A stretch of DNA of 64,000 bases, taken from positions 2,294,001 through 2,358,000 of the forward strand of contig CAVZRC010000004.1 of assembly GCA_963777695.1 (NCBI GenBank). Reading direction: 5' to 3'. Within the stretch, counting starts at the first letter, position 1. The number at the start of each line of letters is the position of its first letter. The notes beneath the pieces are model-generated. The model searched no databases and was not told where the DNA came from. It worked only from the letters and a program-made list of their open reading frames with translations. The position numbers were made by a program, and so were the translations under genes. Below, piece by piece: positions 63,333 to 64,000 of the stretch. The DNA comes from CAVZRC01 sp963777695 (GTDB lineage Bacteria > Planctomycetota > Planctomycetia > Isosphaerales > Isosphaeraceae).

Positions 63333-64000
63333 CTACGGACTCGTTCTTACGCGAGCGATTCGCTGCTGGAGCGCGGCGAGGAGATCGGTGAGATCGGCGG
63401 GCACGGCGTTGTTCGCTCGTTGCCAGGCGCCGACCTCCTTGGCGAGATCCTCATCGAACGGGTTACCAGTCGTCGAGTGCCGTCGGATCTTGGTGTGGTC
63501 GCAGATCCGACTCCCCACGTCATGGAGGATCTCCTTGCCGGCGAATTCGGTCTTCCAGCGCCCGTCAGAGAGCGACTGATTGGCCGCGAGATGTGCCTCG
63601 GACAACAGCCGGTGGATTTCGGCCTCGGTCGTCCGCCCGGCTTCACGAGCGAGATTCTGGAACCATAGAGATTGACAGATGTGATCTCGCGCCTCGTCCT
63701 CGCGACTGACGGCGCACGACGGATCTTTCAGGAACCCTTCGCGAAATCGCCTCCTCAGCTCCGCGACCACGTCTCGGCAAGCGGCCCACCAGGCGAGCCG
63801 ACCCGCGACCGTCGCCATCGTGATTTCGATCTCAGCCGCCGTCTTTCCCCGGTTGTTGAACCGGCAGGCGGCCAGTGCGTCGTCGTCGAGGAGGTAATTC
63901 TCGATTTCGTGGACGGGCAATATGAACCGTCTAAACATCTTGCCGGGATCCATCCAGTCTGCCCGGTTCGACTGGCGGAAATCGCGGTCGATCACGGCGA
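63333..64000 (-). CDS. C-terminal part of a DUF4435-like protein, cut by the window edge
   Basis: About 222 residues, open to the right edge. It begins in AVIDRDFRQSNRADW, which resembles the acidic TOPRIM-like strand (D-x-D) of DUF4435 and OLD-family proteins. Then come FRRFILPVHEIENYLLDDDAL (the HEIENYLL motif is typical of DUF4435), and a helical tail ending ALQQRIARVRTSP. Full-length members often carry an ATPase half or sit beside an ABC-type ATPase and are found in defence neighbourhoods. The missing N-terminus prevents a firm call. Confidence 0.6.
   Translation of the reverse strand, partial: AVIDRDFRQSNRADWMDPGKMFRRFILPVHEIENYLLDDDALAACRFNNRGKTAAEIEITMATVAGRLAWWAACRDVVAELRRRFREGFLKDPSCAVSREDEARDHICQSLWFQNLAREAGRTTEAEIHRLLSEAHLAANQSLSDGRWKTEFAGKEILHDVGSRICDHTKIRRHSTTGNPFDEDLAKEVGAWQRANNAVPADLTDLLAALQQRIARVRTSP

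Overview
The window looks like a chromosomal segment of a planctomycete, most likely of the Isosphaeraceae type. The grounds are the very high GC, a one-piece ECF sigma factor/membrane helix/thioredoxin-fold protein, two ECF sigma-Ser/Thr kinase pairs, families that are abundant in this group (Uma2, DUF4058, Rpn-like nucleases, retropepsin-PDZ proteins, giant TPR proteins), and several intergenic palindromic elements. No rRNA, tRNA, CRISPR array, transposase or phage gene was found. The assignment is by gene content only.

Layout. 1-3458: a drug-efflux operon (EmrB-type MFS pump, HlyD/EmrA adaptor) divergent from its TetR regulator, with two tandem palindromic operators between them. 3761-4471: a PIN toxin and ribbon-helix-helix antitoxin pair. 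4472-14763: secreted and housekeeping genes (regulatory-like beta-sandwich protein, DUF4058, sigma-redoxin fusion, acetate kinase, erythromycin-esterase-like protein, SemiSWEET, Uma2). 15186-23267: the most striking block, five same-strand genes encoding two P-loop NTPases and three trypsin-like proteases. Four of the five carry a recognisable small helical effector-associated domain (EAD) at one end, and the fifth carries a more divergent one. 23311-34104: a relic of a duplicated gamma-glutamyltransferase gene, a class A beta-lactamase, a K+ channel, the intact ggt, an M14 carboxypeptidase, an SDR and a secreted protein. 34295-44217: an Rpn-like nuclease with a duplicated tail, then four tandem TPR genes, paralogous to a fifth at 28340. 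44339-54454: a YkgJ-type protein, a DnaA-like ATPase, a sigma factor-kinase-CHAT protease cluster and two retropepsin-PDZ genes. 54680-64000: a 1240-residue nuclease-NTPase that resembles an antiviral STAND protein, a WD40 protein, a second sigma-kinase pair and the edge of a DUF4435-type gene.

How the genes fit together. Three regions look like conflict or self-surveillance systems: the EAD NTPase/protease block, the secreted TPR-CHAT protease with its sigma factor and kinase, and the PD-(D/E)XK-STAND gene, with the toxin-antitoxin pair and the DUF4435 fragment as lesser candidates. Several regulators tie an extracytoplasmic module to transcription (sigma-redoxin, sigma plus membrane kinase).

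Caution. At least 22 genes or gene parts need a one-base correction to read through. All but one of these lie in the first 36 kb, and most look like single-base deletions. I annotate those genes across the breaks and say where the breaks are. They may be assembly errors or real decay, and the sequence alone cannot decide between the two.
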